From positions 3,136,001 to 3,200,000 of the forward strand of contig NZ_OY769915.1 of assembly GCF_963669205.1 (NCBI RefSeq): 64,000 bases of DNA, given 5' to 3'. Positions 42,332 through 51,851 of the stretch are shown here, in pieces (the first letter of the stretch is position 1; each line of letters starts with the position of its first letter). Source of the stretch: an uncultured Roseibium sp. GTDB taxonomy: Bacteria; Pseudomonadota; Alphaproteobacteria; Rhizobiales; Stappiaceae. Under the pieces are notes generated by a model. That model had not been told where the DNA came from and ran no database searches. It saw nothing but the letters and a program-made list of their open reading frames with translations. The position numbers and the translations under genes are program-made.

Positions 42332-43744
42332 TCAGCTGTCGGCCTCAACATATTCAGCGAACAGATCGCGGAACGGTCCCCGCTGCTTGTCGGAAACACG
42401 CACCTCTGCGGTCACCGCTTCCTCGCTGTCTACCCGGTTGAGAACTTCTGACATCTGGTAGAGCTTCGCCAGGAGAGCGCCCTCTGCAACAGGAAGACGA
42501 ACGCTCAGGATGTCATCGTGCTGGGCGATGAAGCGGTCGATCCGGGACGAAAGTTGTTCGACGCCGGCGCCGGTCAGCGCAGAGACGGCAATCGGTCCGT
42601 CCTCTCCGGCGTCGGCGAGCAGTTTTTCACGGTACGCCGCGTCCAGGCAATCGATCTTGTTCCAGACCTCGATGATCGGCGCGCCGGTCAACGCATCGAC
42701 ACCCAGCTCGTCGAGCGTTTTCTTGACGTCCTCTGCCTGCGCATCGCTATCGGTATGGGAAATGTCGCGCACATGCAGGATCAGGTCCGCCTCGAGAACT
42801 TCCTCGAGCGTCGCCCGAAACGCGGCAACCAGATGCGTCGGCAGGTCCGAAATGAACCCCACGGTGTCGGAGAGGATGACCTCCTTGCCGTGCGGCAGGG
42901 TGACCTTGCGAAGCGTCGGGTCTAGAGTGGCGAAAAGCAGATCCTTGGCAAAGACATCCGCTTCTGTCAGCCGGTTGAACAGCGTCGACTTGCCGGCATT
43001 GGTGTAGCCGACCAGCGCGACAACGGGTTGCGGAATTTTCTTGCGCTTCTTCCGGTGCAGATCACGGGTGCGGCGCACACTGTCCAGTTGCTTCTGAAGC
43101 GCAATGATGCGGTCCTGGATCTGCCTGCGATCGGCCTCGATCTGGGTTTCACCCGGACCGCCCATGAAGCCGGCCCCGCCCCGTTGCCGCTCAAGGTGCG
43201 TCCAGGACCTCACAAGCCGGCTCTTCTGCCAGGTCAGATGTGCCAGATCAACCTGCAGACGGCCTTCCTTGGTGCGTGCCCGGTCGCCGAAAATCTCCAG
43301 GATCAGACCGGTCCGGTCAATGACCTTGGTCTTGAGCCGCCGCTCGAGATTTCGCTGCTGCACGGGCGACAATGGATGGTCTATGACGACGAGATCCAGG
43401 TCTTCGCTTGCCACCATACCGGCCAGTTCGGAGACCTTGCCTTCACCAAACAGGGTCCCCGGCTTGGGATTGTTCACCTTGACGACGTCGGAGTGAATGA
43501 TCTGAAGATTGATCGCCGCACTCAGCCCGATCGCCTCTTCAAGACGCGCTTCCGGGCTGCGATTGCCGCGCAGGTCCTGCTGCCCGCCATCGCCGCGCAG
43601 TTGCAGCACGGGTTCGATGATCATCGCACGAAAGGGCTGAGGCAGGCGATCCACCCCAGTGTCTTTTGTTCTGAGCGTTTTGTGCCCCGGTTCTTCGGGC
43701 CCGTTTGATTTCGAAAAATCGTCTGCGCGAGACTTAGGTTTCAA
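42332..43744 (-). CDS. hflX: HflX, ribosome-associated GTPase
   Basis: A 470-aa GTPase that splits stalled or hibernating ribosomes. The N-terminal HflX domain contains VNNPKPGTLFGEGKVSELA and VIDHPLSPVQQRNLE. The GTPase motifs are VGYTNAGKSTLFNRL (G1), SDTVGFISDLP (G3) and NKID (G4). A coiled region (HLERQRGGAGFMGGPGETQIE) links them. The proposed start is a TTG at 43744 that overlaps the hfq stop (TGATTG); a later ATG at 43624 would remove 40 poorly conserved residues. The hfq-hflX order is widely conserved. Confidence 0.93.
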   Translation of the reverse strand: MKPKSRADDFSKSNGPEEPGHKTLRTKDTGVDRLPQPFRAMIIEPVLQLRGDGGQQDLRGNRSPEARLEEAIGLSAAINLQIIHSDVVKVNNPKPGTLFGEGKVSELAGMVASEDLDLVVIDHPLSPVQQRNLERRLKTKVIDRTGLILEIFGDRARTKEGRLQVDLAHLTWQKSRLVRSWTHLERQRGGAGFMGGPGETQIEADRRQIQDRIIALQKQLDSVRRTRDLHRKKRKKIPQPVVALVGYTNAGKSTLFNRLTEADVFAKDLLFATLDPTLRKVTLPHGKEVILSDTVGFISDLPTHLVAAFRATLEEVLEADLILHVRDISHTDSDAQAEDVKKTLDELGVDALTGAPIIEVWNKIDCLDAAYREKLLADAGEDGPIAVSALTGAGVEQLSSRIDRFIAQHDDILSVRLPVAEGALLAKLYQMSEVLNRVDSEEAVTAEVRVSDKQRGPFRDLFAEYVEADS

Positions 43745-43999
43745 TCAGCCAGCCTTTTCAGCGTTTTCCTCAGCCTGATCGAACAGTTGAACAGGGCCGT
43801 TTGGCATAATTGTGGAAATCGCGTGTTTATAGACGAGCTGTGAATGCCCGTCGCGGCGCAACAGGACGCAAAAATTGTCGAACCAGGTCACGACGCCCTG
43901 TAGTTTGACGCCGTTGATAAGGAAAATTGTTAGAGGAGTTTTTTGTTTGCGAACGTGATTGAGGAAAGTGTCTTGGAGATTTTGTGCGCGCTCAGCCAT
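43745..43999 (-). CDS. hfq: Hfq RNA chaperone
   Basis: An 84-aa Sm-like protein that forms hexamers and mediates sRNA-mRNA pairing. Sm1 is TPLTIFLINGVKLQGVVTWFDNFCVLLRRD and Sm2 is QLVYKHAISTIMP. The KH and Y-K-H residues of the proximal uridine site are present. The ATG at 43999 gives the conserved N-terminus MAERAQNLQDTFLN; the frame is open 14 codons upstream. The gene is directly coupled to hflX. Confidence 0.96.
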   Translation of the reverse strand: MAERAQNLQDTFLNHVRKQKTPLTIFLINGVKLQGVVTWFDNFCVLLRRDGHSQLVYKHAISTIMPNGPVQLFDQAEENAEKAG

Positions 44000-44023
44000 C
44001 AGTCTTTTTATCCTGTTTTGCCC

Positions 44024-44045
44024 CCGGATGCGGCCGAGCATCCGG
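44024..44045. promoter_or_regulatory. Hairpin in the hfq 5' leader
   Basis: CCGGATG-CGGCCGAG-CATCCGG forms a 7-bp stem with an 8-nt loop, 24 nt upstream of the hfq start codon. On the plus strand it is followed by a short T run, so it could terminate antisense transcripts. On the hfq strand it would lie in the leader, where hfq autoregulation acts in other bacteria; that link is inference. Confidence 0.5.
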
Positions 44046-44191
44046 CTTTTCGGCAGCTTATCGTCACAAGCTATTGAATTTCAACCATTTCGGTTTGAAG
44101 TTCTGCCCGAATCTTGTTTTGCCCAGTCGAGAAACTGTCTGCCTCAGTTCCTTCTACGTCGTATTTATGTCCCTAGACAAGACCAATTCAG

Positions 44192-45055
44192 TCATGCCGT
44201 CTGCAAATCAGTAGCAGTATGGAACAGTTCACGCAATCGCAATGCAACAGAACCCGGATGACCATTGCCGACAATTCTGCCATCGACACGTGTCACGGGC
44301 ATCACAAGAGTTGACGCAGCGGTAACAAATGCTTCCTTGGCTTCGAATGCCTCTTCGAGACTGAAAGGCCTTTCTTCGAACGTCAGCCCTTCCCTTTCGA
44401 CAAGATCAAGCACCACCGCGCGAGTGATCCCGCGGAGAATACCGTTCTCGGCCGGCCGCGTCACGAGCGCTCCGTCCTTTGTCACGATCCAGGCATTGGT
44501 TGAACCGCCTTCCGTGACTTTGCCATCGCCGTCGATGTACCAGGCCTCCTTGCCACCGTTTTCCTTGGCGTGCTGTTTCGCCAGAACGTTGGGAAGCAGC
44601 GCAACGGTCTTGATATCGACACGCGGCCAGCGGTTTTCCGGGTAACTGACAACGGAGATGCCCTTTTCGGCCTGGGCTTCCGCTGCCGCCGGATTGGTTG
44701 ATTTGGCGGTTACGACGATCGACGGGGCAACGTCCTCAGGCGGGAAGAAATGGTCCCGTTTGGCCACACCGCGCGTAACCTGGATGTAGACGAGTCCGTT
44801 CTTCACGAGATTTCTGCGGACCACCTGGCGCAGCACGAATTCAACCGCGCTCCGGCTCATGGGCCAGTCGATCTGGAGTTCGCTCAAGGATCGGCCCAAC
44901 CGGTCGAGGTGTCTCGGCATGTCGACGATCTTGCCTTGCCAGACCTCACATACCTCGTAAACGCCATCTGCAAACTGATATCCGCGGTCTTCCACGTGGA
45001 CCGCGGCATCACCATGACGGACGTACTGACCGTTTACATAAGCAATCCGGCTCAT
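44192..45055 (-). CDS. dat: D-amino-acid aminotransferase (class IV PLP)
   Basis: A 287-aa fold-type IV aminotransferase that makes D-alanine or D-glutamate for the cell wall. Key segments are YVNGQYVRHGDAAVHVEDRGYQFADGVYEV, the PLP lysine region RVDIKTVALLPNVLAKQHA, and EGGSTNAWIV with ILRGITRAVVLDL. The ATG at 45055 has GGAG upstream; a GTG at 45061 is possible. The close relative branched-chain aminotransferase is excluded by the short N-terminus and the RGYQFADGVYEV motif. Confidence 0.9.
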   Translation of the reverse strand: MSRIAYVNGQYVRHGDAAVHVEDRGYQFADGVYEVCEVWQGKIVDMPRHLDRLGRSLSELQIDWPMSRSAVEFVLRQVVRRNLVKNGLVYIQVTRGVAKRDHFFPPEDVAPSIVVTAKSTNPAAAEAQAEKGISVVSYPENRWPRVDIKTVALLPNVLAKQHAKENGGKEAWYIDGDGKVTEGGSTNAWIVTKDGALVTRPAENGILRGITRAVVLDLVEREGLTFEERPFSLEEAFEAKEAFVTAASTLVMPVTRVDGRIVGNGHPGSVALRLRELFHTATDLQTA

Positions 45056-45157
45056 GAACACTCCAAAACAAGCAAAAACACATCCAGCCAGACGGCCTTC
45101 AAAACATTTTTGAACGTTCGGTCAGATAATTGCAAGCTCAGATTAGCGGCAATTCGC

Positions 45158-46534
45158 CTAAAAGAAATCGAGGCTCACGCGGAACATCTGCTCGACCTGC
45201 CGGACACGATTGGCAACCGCAAAAATGACGATACGGTCCTGCGCCTGGATCTGAAGTTCCCCGTTCGGAGTGAGCACCTCGCCGCCCCTGAAAACGGCAC
45301 CGACGCGAATTCCGGACGGCAGATCGATGACGCGCAGCGGCTTGCCGACCAGCGGTGATGTATCGAGCGCTTCTGCCTCCACGATCTCTGCTGCACCGTT
45401 CTGGAGCGAATGAACACCGCGTATCCTGCCGCGGCGTACATGCTGGAGTATCCTGGAAATCGTGACGGCCCGCGGGTTGATGAACGCATCGATGCCCAGT
45501 GCATTCGCAAAGGCCGGATAGCTCGGATTGTTGAGGAGCGACAGCGAGCGCCGGCAACCGAGTTTCTTGGCCATGACAGACGACAGGATATTGACCTCGT
45601 CCTCGTTCGTGAGAGCGACCATCGTATCGGCATCCCCTGCATCGGCCTCGTTCAGGATGACCTGGTCGAGTGCGCTGCCATGCAGGATGACCGAACGCTT
45701 GAGCTCGTCGGCGACCGACATGGCCCGTTCGCGGGACGCCTCGATCAGCTTGATCTTCGTTCCGCTCTGACGTTGCTCGAGCGCCTTGGCAACATAGAGG
45801 CCGATATTGCCACCTCCGGCGATCACGACCTTGGCCGCCTCCGGCTCCTCATGTCCGAAGATGCTCAGTGTCCTGCGCACCTGATCGCGCCGCGCCACGA
45901 CGTAGGCCAGGTCACCGGTCAGGATGCTGTCGCTGCTCTTGGGCACGAACAGACGGTTGTTCCGGTAAAGCCCGACGACGACGGCCCCCAGGTCCGGAAA
46001 CAGCTCCGTCAGCTGCCTCAGCGGCGTGTCGACCACCGGACAGTCCTCTTCGCACATGATGCCGACGACAACCACATGATCGTCTGCGAACCGGACGGTC
46101 TCGACAGCACCCGGCAATGCAAGGCGCCTCAACACCATCTCGCCAACCTCGATCTCAGGCGAAATGATCACGTCAATCGGCATGTTGTCGCGTGAGAAGA
46201 GGTTGCGCCACCGGCCCTGCAGGTAGGACTGCGCGCGGATACGCGCAACCTTCGTCGGAACGTTGAAAAGGGAATGCGCAACCTGGCAGGCAACCATATT
46301 CACTTCGTCGTAAAGTGTCACCGCGACGATCATGTCGGCTTCTTCGGCGCCTGCCTGCGCCAGAACGTCCGGATGCGCACCATGGCCGACAAAACCCCGC
46401 ACATCGAGATGATCCCCGATCGCATTGATCAGCTGCGGCGAAGAATCGATGACCGAAACGTCGTTCTGCTCCGCGGCAAGACGCTCTGCGATCCCGTATC
46501 CGACCTGACCGGCGCCACAAATGACGATTTTCAT
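45158..46534 (-). CDS. trkA: TrkA, NAD-binding K+ uptake regulatory protein
   Basis: A 458-aa peripheral protein of the Trk potassium uptake system with two RCK_N/RCK_C units. The first Rossmann site is VICGAGQVGYGIAERLA, the second VVIAGGGNIGLYVAKALE, and each is followed by a TrkA_C domain. It lies 49 bp after ntrX, in the order ntrY-ntrX-trkA found in many alphaproteobacteria. The channel subunit trkH/trkG is not in the window. Confidence 0.94.
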   Translation of the reverse strand: MKIVICGAGQVGYGIAERLAAEQNDVSVIDSSPQLINAIGDHLDVRGFVGHGAHPDVLAQAGAEEADMIVAVTLYDEVNMVACQVAHSLFNVPTKVARIRAQSYLQGRWRNLFSRDNMPIDVIISPEIEVGEMVLRRLALPGAVETVRFADDHVVVVGIMCEEDCPVVDTPLRQLTELFPDLGAVVVGLYRNNRLFVPKSSDSILTGDLAYVVARRDQVRRTLSIFGHEEPEAAKVVIAGGGNIGLYVAKALEQRQSGTKIKLIEASRERAMSVADELKRSVILHGSALDQVILNEADAGDADTMVALTNEDEVNILSSVMAKKLGCRRSLSLLNNPSYPAFANALGIDAFINPRAVTISRILQHVRRGRIRGVHSLQNGAAEIVEAEALDTSPLVGKPLRVIDLPSGIRVGAVFRGGEVLTPNGELQIQAQDRIVIFAVANRVRQVEQMFRVSLDFF

Positions 46535-46583
46535 GGAAAGACTCTTTTCCCGCTTCGCTTTTCGATGATGGACTTTACCGTTT

Positions 46584-47951
46584 TCAGGTCATTCCAAGTG
46601 TTTTCAGTTTGCGGTGCAAGGCGGACCGTTCCATACCGACGAATTCTGCCGTCCTCGAGATGTTGCCGTCAAATCGCTTTATCTGGGCCTGCAGGTATTC
46701 CCGCTCGAAAATCTCGCGTGCTTCACGCAGCGGCACCGACATCAGATGTTCGCCTGTTCCGGAGGTCGGCAGGTTCGGCAGTGTCTCTCCGATCTCCGCC
46801 GGCAGCAGGTCTGCCGTAATCGTGCTGTCGGGTTCACCCCGGCTCAGGATCATCAGCCGCTCGACATTGTTGCGCAACTGACGAACGTTTCCGGGCCAGT
46901 CATGGGTCTGCAGCACCGCCATCGCATCGTCCCCGATCGGGCGGAGCGGAATACCAGAAGCTGCCGAAATCTGTTCCATGAAATGATGCACCAGCACGGG
47001 TATGTCCTCACGCCGCTCCGCAAGTCCGGGGACCCTGAGCGGCACCACGCTGAGCCGGTGATAGAGGTCCTGGCGGAAGAGACCGGAGGCAATATGTTCC
47101 TCCAGGTTCTTGGACGTGGATGAAAGAATCCGGATGTCGACCTGGACTTTCTGCGTTCCGCCGACCCGCGCAAAACTCTGCTCCACGAGCACCCTGAGGA
47201 TTTTTCCCTGCGTCTCGGCCGGCATGTCTGCGACCTCGTCGAGATAAAGCGTGCCCCCGTGCGCTTCCTCCAGTGCGCCGATTTTCCTCAAGTTGCCGTT
47301 TTCGTCCTCGATGCCGAAGAGCTCTTCCTCCATGCGCGCAGGCGTGATGGTGGCGGCGTTCAGGACGACGAAGGGACTCTTCATCCGGAGGGACTGGTCG
47401 TGGATCATCCGCGCCGCCCGCTCCTTGCCGGCACCGGACGGTCCGACGATGAGGATCCGGCTGTTCGTACCGGAGATCTTCTGGATGGTCTGCCGCAGAT
47501 TGTGCGCGGCCGAGGACCCGCCGATGATTTCGCTGGTCTCGCCACTGCGCTGCTTGAGATCCCGGATCTCGCGCTTCAAGCTGGACGCCTCAAGCGCCCT
47601 CTCGACGATATGTATAAGCCGGTCGGCCTTGAACGGTTTCTCGATGTAATCATAGGCACCGCGCTTGATCGCGGAAACGGCCGTTTCGATATTGCCGTGG
47701 CCCGAGATGATCACCACCGGCAGGTCGGGATCCGTTTCCTTCAGAACGTCAAGAAGCGCCAGGCCGTCCAACCGGCTCCCCTGCAGCCAGATGTCGAGGA
47801 TCACAAGTGACGGCTTGCGCTCCTTGACCGTGGCAAGCGCACTGTCGGAATCATGCGCCGTCCGTGTCCCGTAGCCATCGTCATCCAGGATGCCTGCAAT
47901 CATCTCCCGGATATCGGTTTCGTCATCTACAACTAGAATATCATGCGCCAT
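46584..47951 (-). CDS. ntrX: NtrX, NtrC-family response regulator lacking GAFTGA
   Basis: A 455-aa response regulator. The receiver domain begins ILVVDDETDIREMIAGIL. The AAA+ domain has Walker A GPSGAGKERAARMIH and Walker B GGTLYLDEVADMP, and a C-terminal Fis-type HTH follows (NISRTAEFVGMERSALHRKLKTLG). The GAFTGA sigma-54 contact loop is absent; the corresponding segment reads GIEDENGNLRKIGALEEA. It overlaps ntrY by 11 bp. In alphaproteobacteria NtrYX links redox, nitrogen and sometimes respiratory-enzyme control, which may be relevant to the denitrification genes here. Confidence 0.93.
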   Translation of the reverse strand: MAHDILVVDDETDIREMIAGILDDDGYGTRTAHDSDSALATVKERKPSLVILDIWLQGSRLDGLALLDVLKETDPDLPVVIISGHGNIETAVSAIKRGAYDYIEKPFKADRLIHIVERALEASSLKREIRDLKQRSGETSEIIGGSSAAHNLRQTIQKISGTNSRILIVGPSGAGKERAARMIHDQSLRMKSPFVVLNAATITPARMEEELFGIEDENGNLRKIGALEEAHGGTLYLDEVADMPAETQGKILRVLVEQSFARVGGTQKVQVDIRILSSTSKNLEEHIASGLFRQDLYHRLSVVPLRVPGLAERREDIPVLVHHFMEQISAASGIPLRPIGDDAMAVLQTHDWPGNVRQLRNNVERLMILSRGEPDSTITADLLPAEIGETLPNLPTSGTGEHLMSVPLREAREIFEREYLQAQIKRFDGNISRTAEFVGMERSALHRKLKTLGMT

Positions 47952-50205
47952 GAGCTGTCACTGCTTGCTCTTGTTCATTGCTCTCCGTTTCGACCTCGGC
48001 AGAAGCTGCCAGAGTGAGCCGCACCAGAGTGCCTGTTGCATCAGGGGTTGATTTCGGGGCGTCCAGCAATTCGACGCCACCGCCGTGGTCTTCCATAATC
48101 TTCCGCACAATCGCGAGACCCAGGCCCGTGCCCTTTTCCCGCGTTGTCATGTAAGGTTCCAGCAATCGGCTGCGGTTTTCCTCAGGCAGCCCGACACCGT
48201 TGTCGATCACGTCGACAATGATACGTCCCGGCGTTTCGTCGGATTCTCCGCGCAAACGGACCAGAACCTGTCCTTTCGGCAAGTCGTCGCCCTTCCGGGC
48301 GGCGACGGCCTCGGTCGCATTCTTGACCACATTTGTGAAAGCCTGTCCCACGAGACGCGGATCGAACACGGCGGTCACCGCCGTTTCGGGAACGTCGGCG
48401 GTGACCGAGATTTCCGGATTGGCAACCGATTGCATGAAGGCGGCATCCCTCACCGCTTCGCGGAGATCGGAGCTGATCTTGTTAGGCTTGCGCATCCGGG
48501 CAAAGGATGAGAATTCATCGACCATCTGACCGATATCGCCCACCTGCCTGACGATGGTGTCGATGCACTGGTCAAAGACTTCCCGGTCTTCCTCGATGCG
48601 TTTGCCGTAACGGCGGCGAATGCGTTCCGCCGACAGCTGGATCGGGGTCAACGGGTTCTTGATCTCGTGGGCGATCCGGCGCGCGACATCAGCCCAGGCA
48701 GAATTCCGCTGCGCCGAGACGAGATCGGTGATGTCATCCAGCGTCACCACGAAGCCATGCTCGCGCCGCGTCGACTGCTCGCTCGTGATGCGCACGTTCA
48801 GCGTCCGCAGCCGCCCGTTGCGCGTCACCTCGATCTGCGTTTCAGGCAGTTTTTCCGTACTGTTTTCAAGAGCGCCGTTTATGCAATCGGCAAGCTCTGG
48901 AACGACCTCCGTCAGTGGTCTGTTGAGGATCTGAACCTCATCAAGCTGCAGCAGTTCGAGCGCGGAGCGATTGATAAGCATGATCGACGCTTCGTCATCG
49001 ACGCCGATCACACCGGTCGACACCCCGGACAGGACGGCCTCGTTGAACCTGCGCCTCCGGTCGATCTGCTCGTTTGCGGCAAGCAGGGCGTCCCGCTGGC
49101 CGAGAAGCTGCCCGGTCATCTTGTTGAACGTGAGTCCAAGGTTGGTCAGGTCTCCTCCGGATTTCTCCGTCTGCACCTTGACCGCAAGGTTGCCTCTGGA
49201 CACTTCGTCAGCGGCCGATATCAGTACCCGGATCGGAGAAACAAGTCGGTTTGCGAAGCCGAAGCCGATCCAGATCGCCGACAACAGCAGGATGAGCGCA
49301 ACCCCGAGATAGACCAGCGCGAACGCAACCTGGACGCCAAAACGGCTGTTTTCCATCTGCTGGTACTGGGAAGCGCCGGTTTCCGCCAGACGCAGATATT
49401 CGACAACCCGCGGATCGATGACGCGAACGGCGTAGAGATAGAAATTGTCATATGCTGAGAGCTTCATCACGCCGCCGACGAGATTCGAACTGCCCGGCGC
49501 GATCAGGATGGGGTCGCCCGACTGCGCCTTGAAGAAACTGTCAGCGGGCGGGAGCGGTATCTGTGCGTTCGGATCGAGAATGACACGCGTGACCACGTCG
49601 CCGTTCTCATCAAGGATCATTGCGCCGAGAATGCCGCGAAGCGATACCTGCGTCGCAAAGAACTGATCGAACCGTGTCGGCTCGAACTCGTAGATCGCCT
49701 TTGCCCGGTCGATGTCTTTCGTCATGGCGATCAGGTCGCCCCTGAGAACGCGTGCATGTTCCTGCAGATAGGCCTGTGCAACGGTCAGGGCATTGTCGAT
49801 GATCTGCCTGGTACGGTCCTCGAACCATCGATCCAGCCCCCGGTCGAGCGTAACGGCGGCCAGGATTGCCATCATGACAGCCGGAACGGCGGCAACAAGG
49901 CTGAACAGGGCAACAACGCGTACATGGAGGCGCGCAGCCGCCCGTCCGCGACGGCGCGCCTGCCAGAGCTTGTAGATTTCGACGGAAACCACGCCCAGAA
50001 GAACGGCGGCCAGCGCGCCGTTGATGGCCATCGCCGTCATGATGACTTCTCGGGTGGGATCGACGGATGTCAATCCCATGAGAATAACGAACGTGATCGC
50101 AATCGAGATCAGCGCAACCACCATGACGGCAAGCCCGGCACGCCGCCATAGCTTGCCCGAAGTGCTGGATTGCACGACGGATTGCTGAACTGTCTCCAGT
50201 ATCAT
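47941..50205 (-). CDS. ntrY: NtrY, membrane sensor histidine kinase
   Basis: A 754-aa kinase. The order is two or three N-terminal transmembrane helices, a large periplasmic/extracytoplasmic region (about 100-290), another helix, a HAMP segment (RLVSPIRVLISAADEVSRGNLAV), a PAS domain (GVSTGVIGVDDEASIMLINRSALELL), and HisKA with the phosphoacceptor H in RRIAHEIKNPLTPIQLSAERI. HATPase_c boxes N (NVVKNATEA) and G (GTGLGLAIVRKIMEDHGG) end the chain. The ATG at 50205 is preferred to an ATG seven codons upstream. It phosphorylates NtrX. Confidence 0.94.
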   Translation of the reverse strand: MILETVQQSVVQSSTSGKLWRRAGLAVMVVALISIAITFVILMGLTSVDPTREVIMTAMAINGALAAVLLGVVSVEIYKLWQARRRGRAAARLHVRVVALFSLVAAVPAVMMAILAAVTLDRGLDRWFEDRTRQIIDNALTVAQAYLQEHARVLRGDLIAMTKDIDRAKAIYEFEPTRFDQFFATQVSLRGILGAMILDENGDVVTRVILDPNAQIPLPPADSFFKAQSGDPILIAPGSSNLVGGVMKLSAYDNFYLYAVRVIDPRVVEYLRLAETGASQYQQMENSRFGVQVAFALVYLGVALILLLSAIWIGFGFANRLVSPIRVLISAADEVSRGNLAVKVQTEKSGGDLTNLGLTFNKMTGQLLGQRDALLAANEQIDRRRRFNEAVLSGVSTGVIGVDDEASIMLINRSALELLQLDEVQILNRPLTEVVPELADCINGALENSTEKLPETQIEVTRNGRLRTLNVRITSEQSTRREHGFVVTLDDITDLVSAQRNSAWADVARRIAHEIKNPLTPIQLSAERIRRRYGKRIEEDREVFDQCIDTIVRQVGDIGQMVDEFSSFARMRKPNKISSDLREAVRDAAFMQSVANPEISVTADVPETAVTAVFDPRLVGQAFTNVVKNATEAVAARKGDDLPKGQVLVRLRGESDETPGRIIVDVIDNGVGLPEENRSRLLEPYMTTREKGTGLGLAIVRKIMEDHGGGVELLDAPKSTPDATGTLVRLTLAASAEVETESNEQEQAVTAHGA

Positions 50206-50409
50206 GCAGCCTCTAAAGCACTGCAAACCACGAAATAATTGCGGCTTGCCAAAACATTCGCTGCAAACTTATCACACAATGTTGCGAAATTGCGACAGAC
50301 CTGCGCCCTCCCGTCATTTTGCAGTGGAAGAGCTTGAGGCCACGATCAATTTTCCGGAAAATTCAGCGCCCCGGACAGCATCAAATCCACAAGGAGGGCC
50401 GGAATGCGC

Positions 50410-51849
50410 TCACCTGGCGGAGCGCATCACCTGGATATCGAGATCCCTGATCTTCTTGCGCAAGGTGTTTCTGTTGACGCCTAGAAGCTCGGCCGCCTTT
50501 ATCTGATTGCCGCGTGTTGCAGCCAGAGCGGCGCTGATAAGCGGGTATTCGACCTCCCGCAGGATGCGGTGATAGAGACCGGGTGGCGGAAGGGCCTCAC
50601 CGAAAGTGTCGAAGTAGCCGGAAAGGTATTTCTCCACCGAACCGCCCAGATTGACATTCTCGCTCACTTCCTCGGAACTCGAAACGGCGCTGGGCTGGCT
50701 CAGCTCCTGGTCGAGCAGACTTTCACTGATCACATCCTGCGGATAAAGCGCCGCCAGGCGCCGGACCAGGTTTTCCAGCTCACGCACATTGCCTGGCCAG
50801 CGGTAGCGGCGCAGCATATTGAGCGCTCCGACATCGATCTGCTTTGCCTGCAGACCCTCCTTCTCGACGAGCGAGAAGAAGTGCCGCACGAGGTCCGGAA
50901 TGTCCTCGACCCTTTCACGCAGCGGTGGCAACCGGATCGGAACGACGTTGAGCCTGAAATAGAGATCTTCGCGGAACAGACCCTGGTTGATCAGGTGACG
51001 CAGATCCTTGTTGGTCGCGGCAACAATGCGCACGTCGGTCTTGATCGGCGTCCGTCCGCCGACAGTGGTGTACTCGCCCTGCTGCAAAACGCGCAGCAAC
51101 CGTGTCTGTGCTTCCATCGGCATGTCGCCGATCTCGTCGAGAAACAGCGTACCGCCATCAGCCTGCTCAAACCGGCCCGAACTTCGGTTTTGTGCGCCGG
51201 TAAAGGCCCCCTTTTCGTGACCGAACAGCTCGGCCTCGATCAGGTCCCGCGGGATGGCCGCCATGTTGATGGCAACGAACGGGCCGTTTCGTCTTTTTCC
51301 GTAGTCATGCAATGCGCGCGCAACGAGTTCCTTGCCCGTGCCCGACTCCCCGTTGATCATCACCGTCAGGTCGGTCTGCATCAGCCGCGCGAGAATACGG
51401 TAGATTTCCTGCATGGCCGGCGAGCGGCCCACAAGCGGCATCCCCTCACCGGCATCCTCGATGTCGAGCGCCGGTCTTTTCTTGGGCTCCTCGAGCGCCC
51501 GCTGCACGATATTGGTGAGTTCCTTCAGATCGAAGGGTTTCGGCAGATACTCATAGGCTCCCTTTTCGGACGCCTTGATCGCGGTCATGAACGTGTTCTG
51601 GGCACTCATGACGAGTACCGGCAATTCCGGCCGCATCTTTTTCATGCGCGGCAGGACATCGAAGATATTCTCGTCCGGCATGACGACGTCGGTGATGACG
51701 AGATCACCATCTCCGGATGAAACCCATCGCCAGAGCGTGGAGGCATTTGACGTCAGCCGAACCGTGTACCCGGCCCTCGAGAGCGCCTGGTTGAGTACGG
51801 TGCGGATCGCCGCGTCATCATCTGCAACAAGGATTGTACCTGTCGGCAT
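50410..51849 (-). CDS. ntrC: NtrC, sigma-54-dependent nitrogen regulator
   Basis: A 479-aa enhancer-binding protein. The receiver domain has the acidic triad (VADDDAAIRTVL) and phosphorylation site LVITDVVMP. The AAA+ core has GESGTGKELVARALH, the intact sigma-54 loop EKGAFTGAQN, and GGTLFLDEIGDMP. The C-terminal Fis HTH is NQIKAAELLGVNRNTLRKKIRDL. It lies 2 nt after ntrB and is co-transcribed with dusB-ntrB. It activates nitrogen-assimilation genes under nitrogen limitation. Confidence 0.96.
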   Translation of the reverse strand: MPTGTILVADDDAAIRTVLNQALSRAGYTVRLTSNASTLWRWVSSGDGDLVITDVVMPDENIFDVLPRMKKMRPELPVLVMSAQNTFMTAIKASEKGAYEYLPKPFDLKELTNIVQRALEEPKKRPALDIEDAGEGMPLVGRSPAMQEIYRILARLMQTDLTVMINGESGTGKELVARALHDYGKRRNGPFVAINMAAIPRDLIEAELFGHEKGAFTGAQNRSSGRFEQADGGTLFLDEIGDMPMEAQTRLLRVLQQGEYTTVGGRTPIKTDVRIVAATNKDLRHLINQGLFREDLYFRLNVVPIRLPPLRERVEDIPDLVRHFFSLVEKEGLQAKQIDVGALNMLRRYRWPGNVRELENLVRRLAALYPQDVISESLLDQELSQPSAVSSSEEVSENVNLGGSVEKYLSGYFDTFGEALPPPGLYHRILREVEYPLISAALAATRGNQIKAAELLGVNRNTLRKKIRDLDIQVMRSAR

Positions 51850-51851
51850 CG

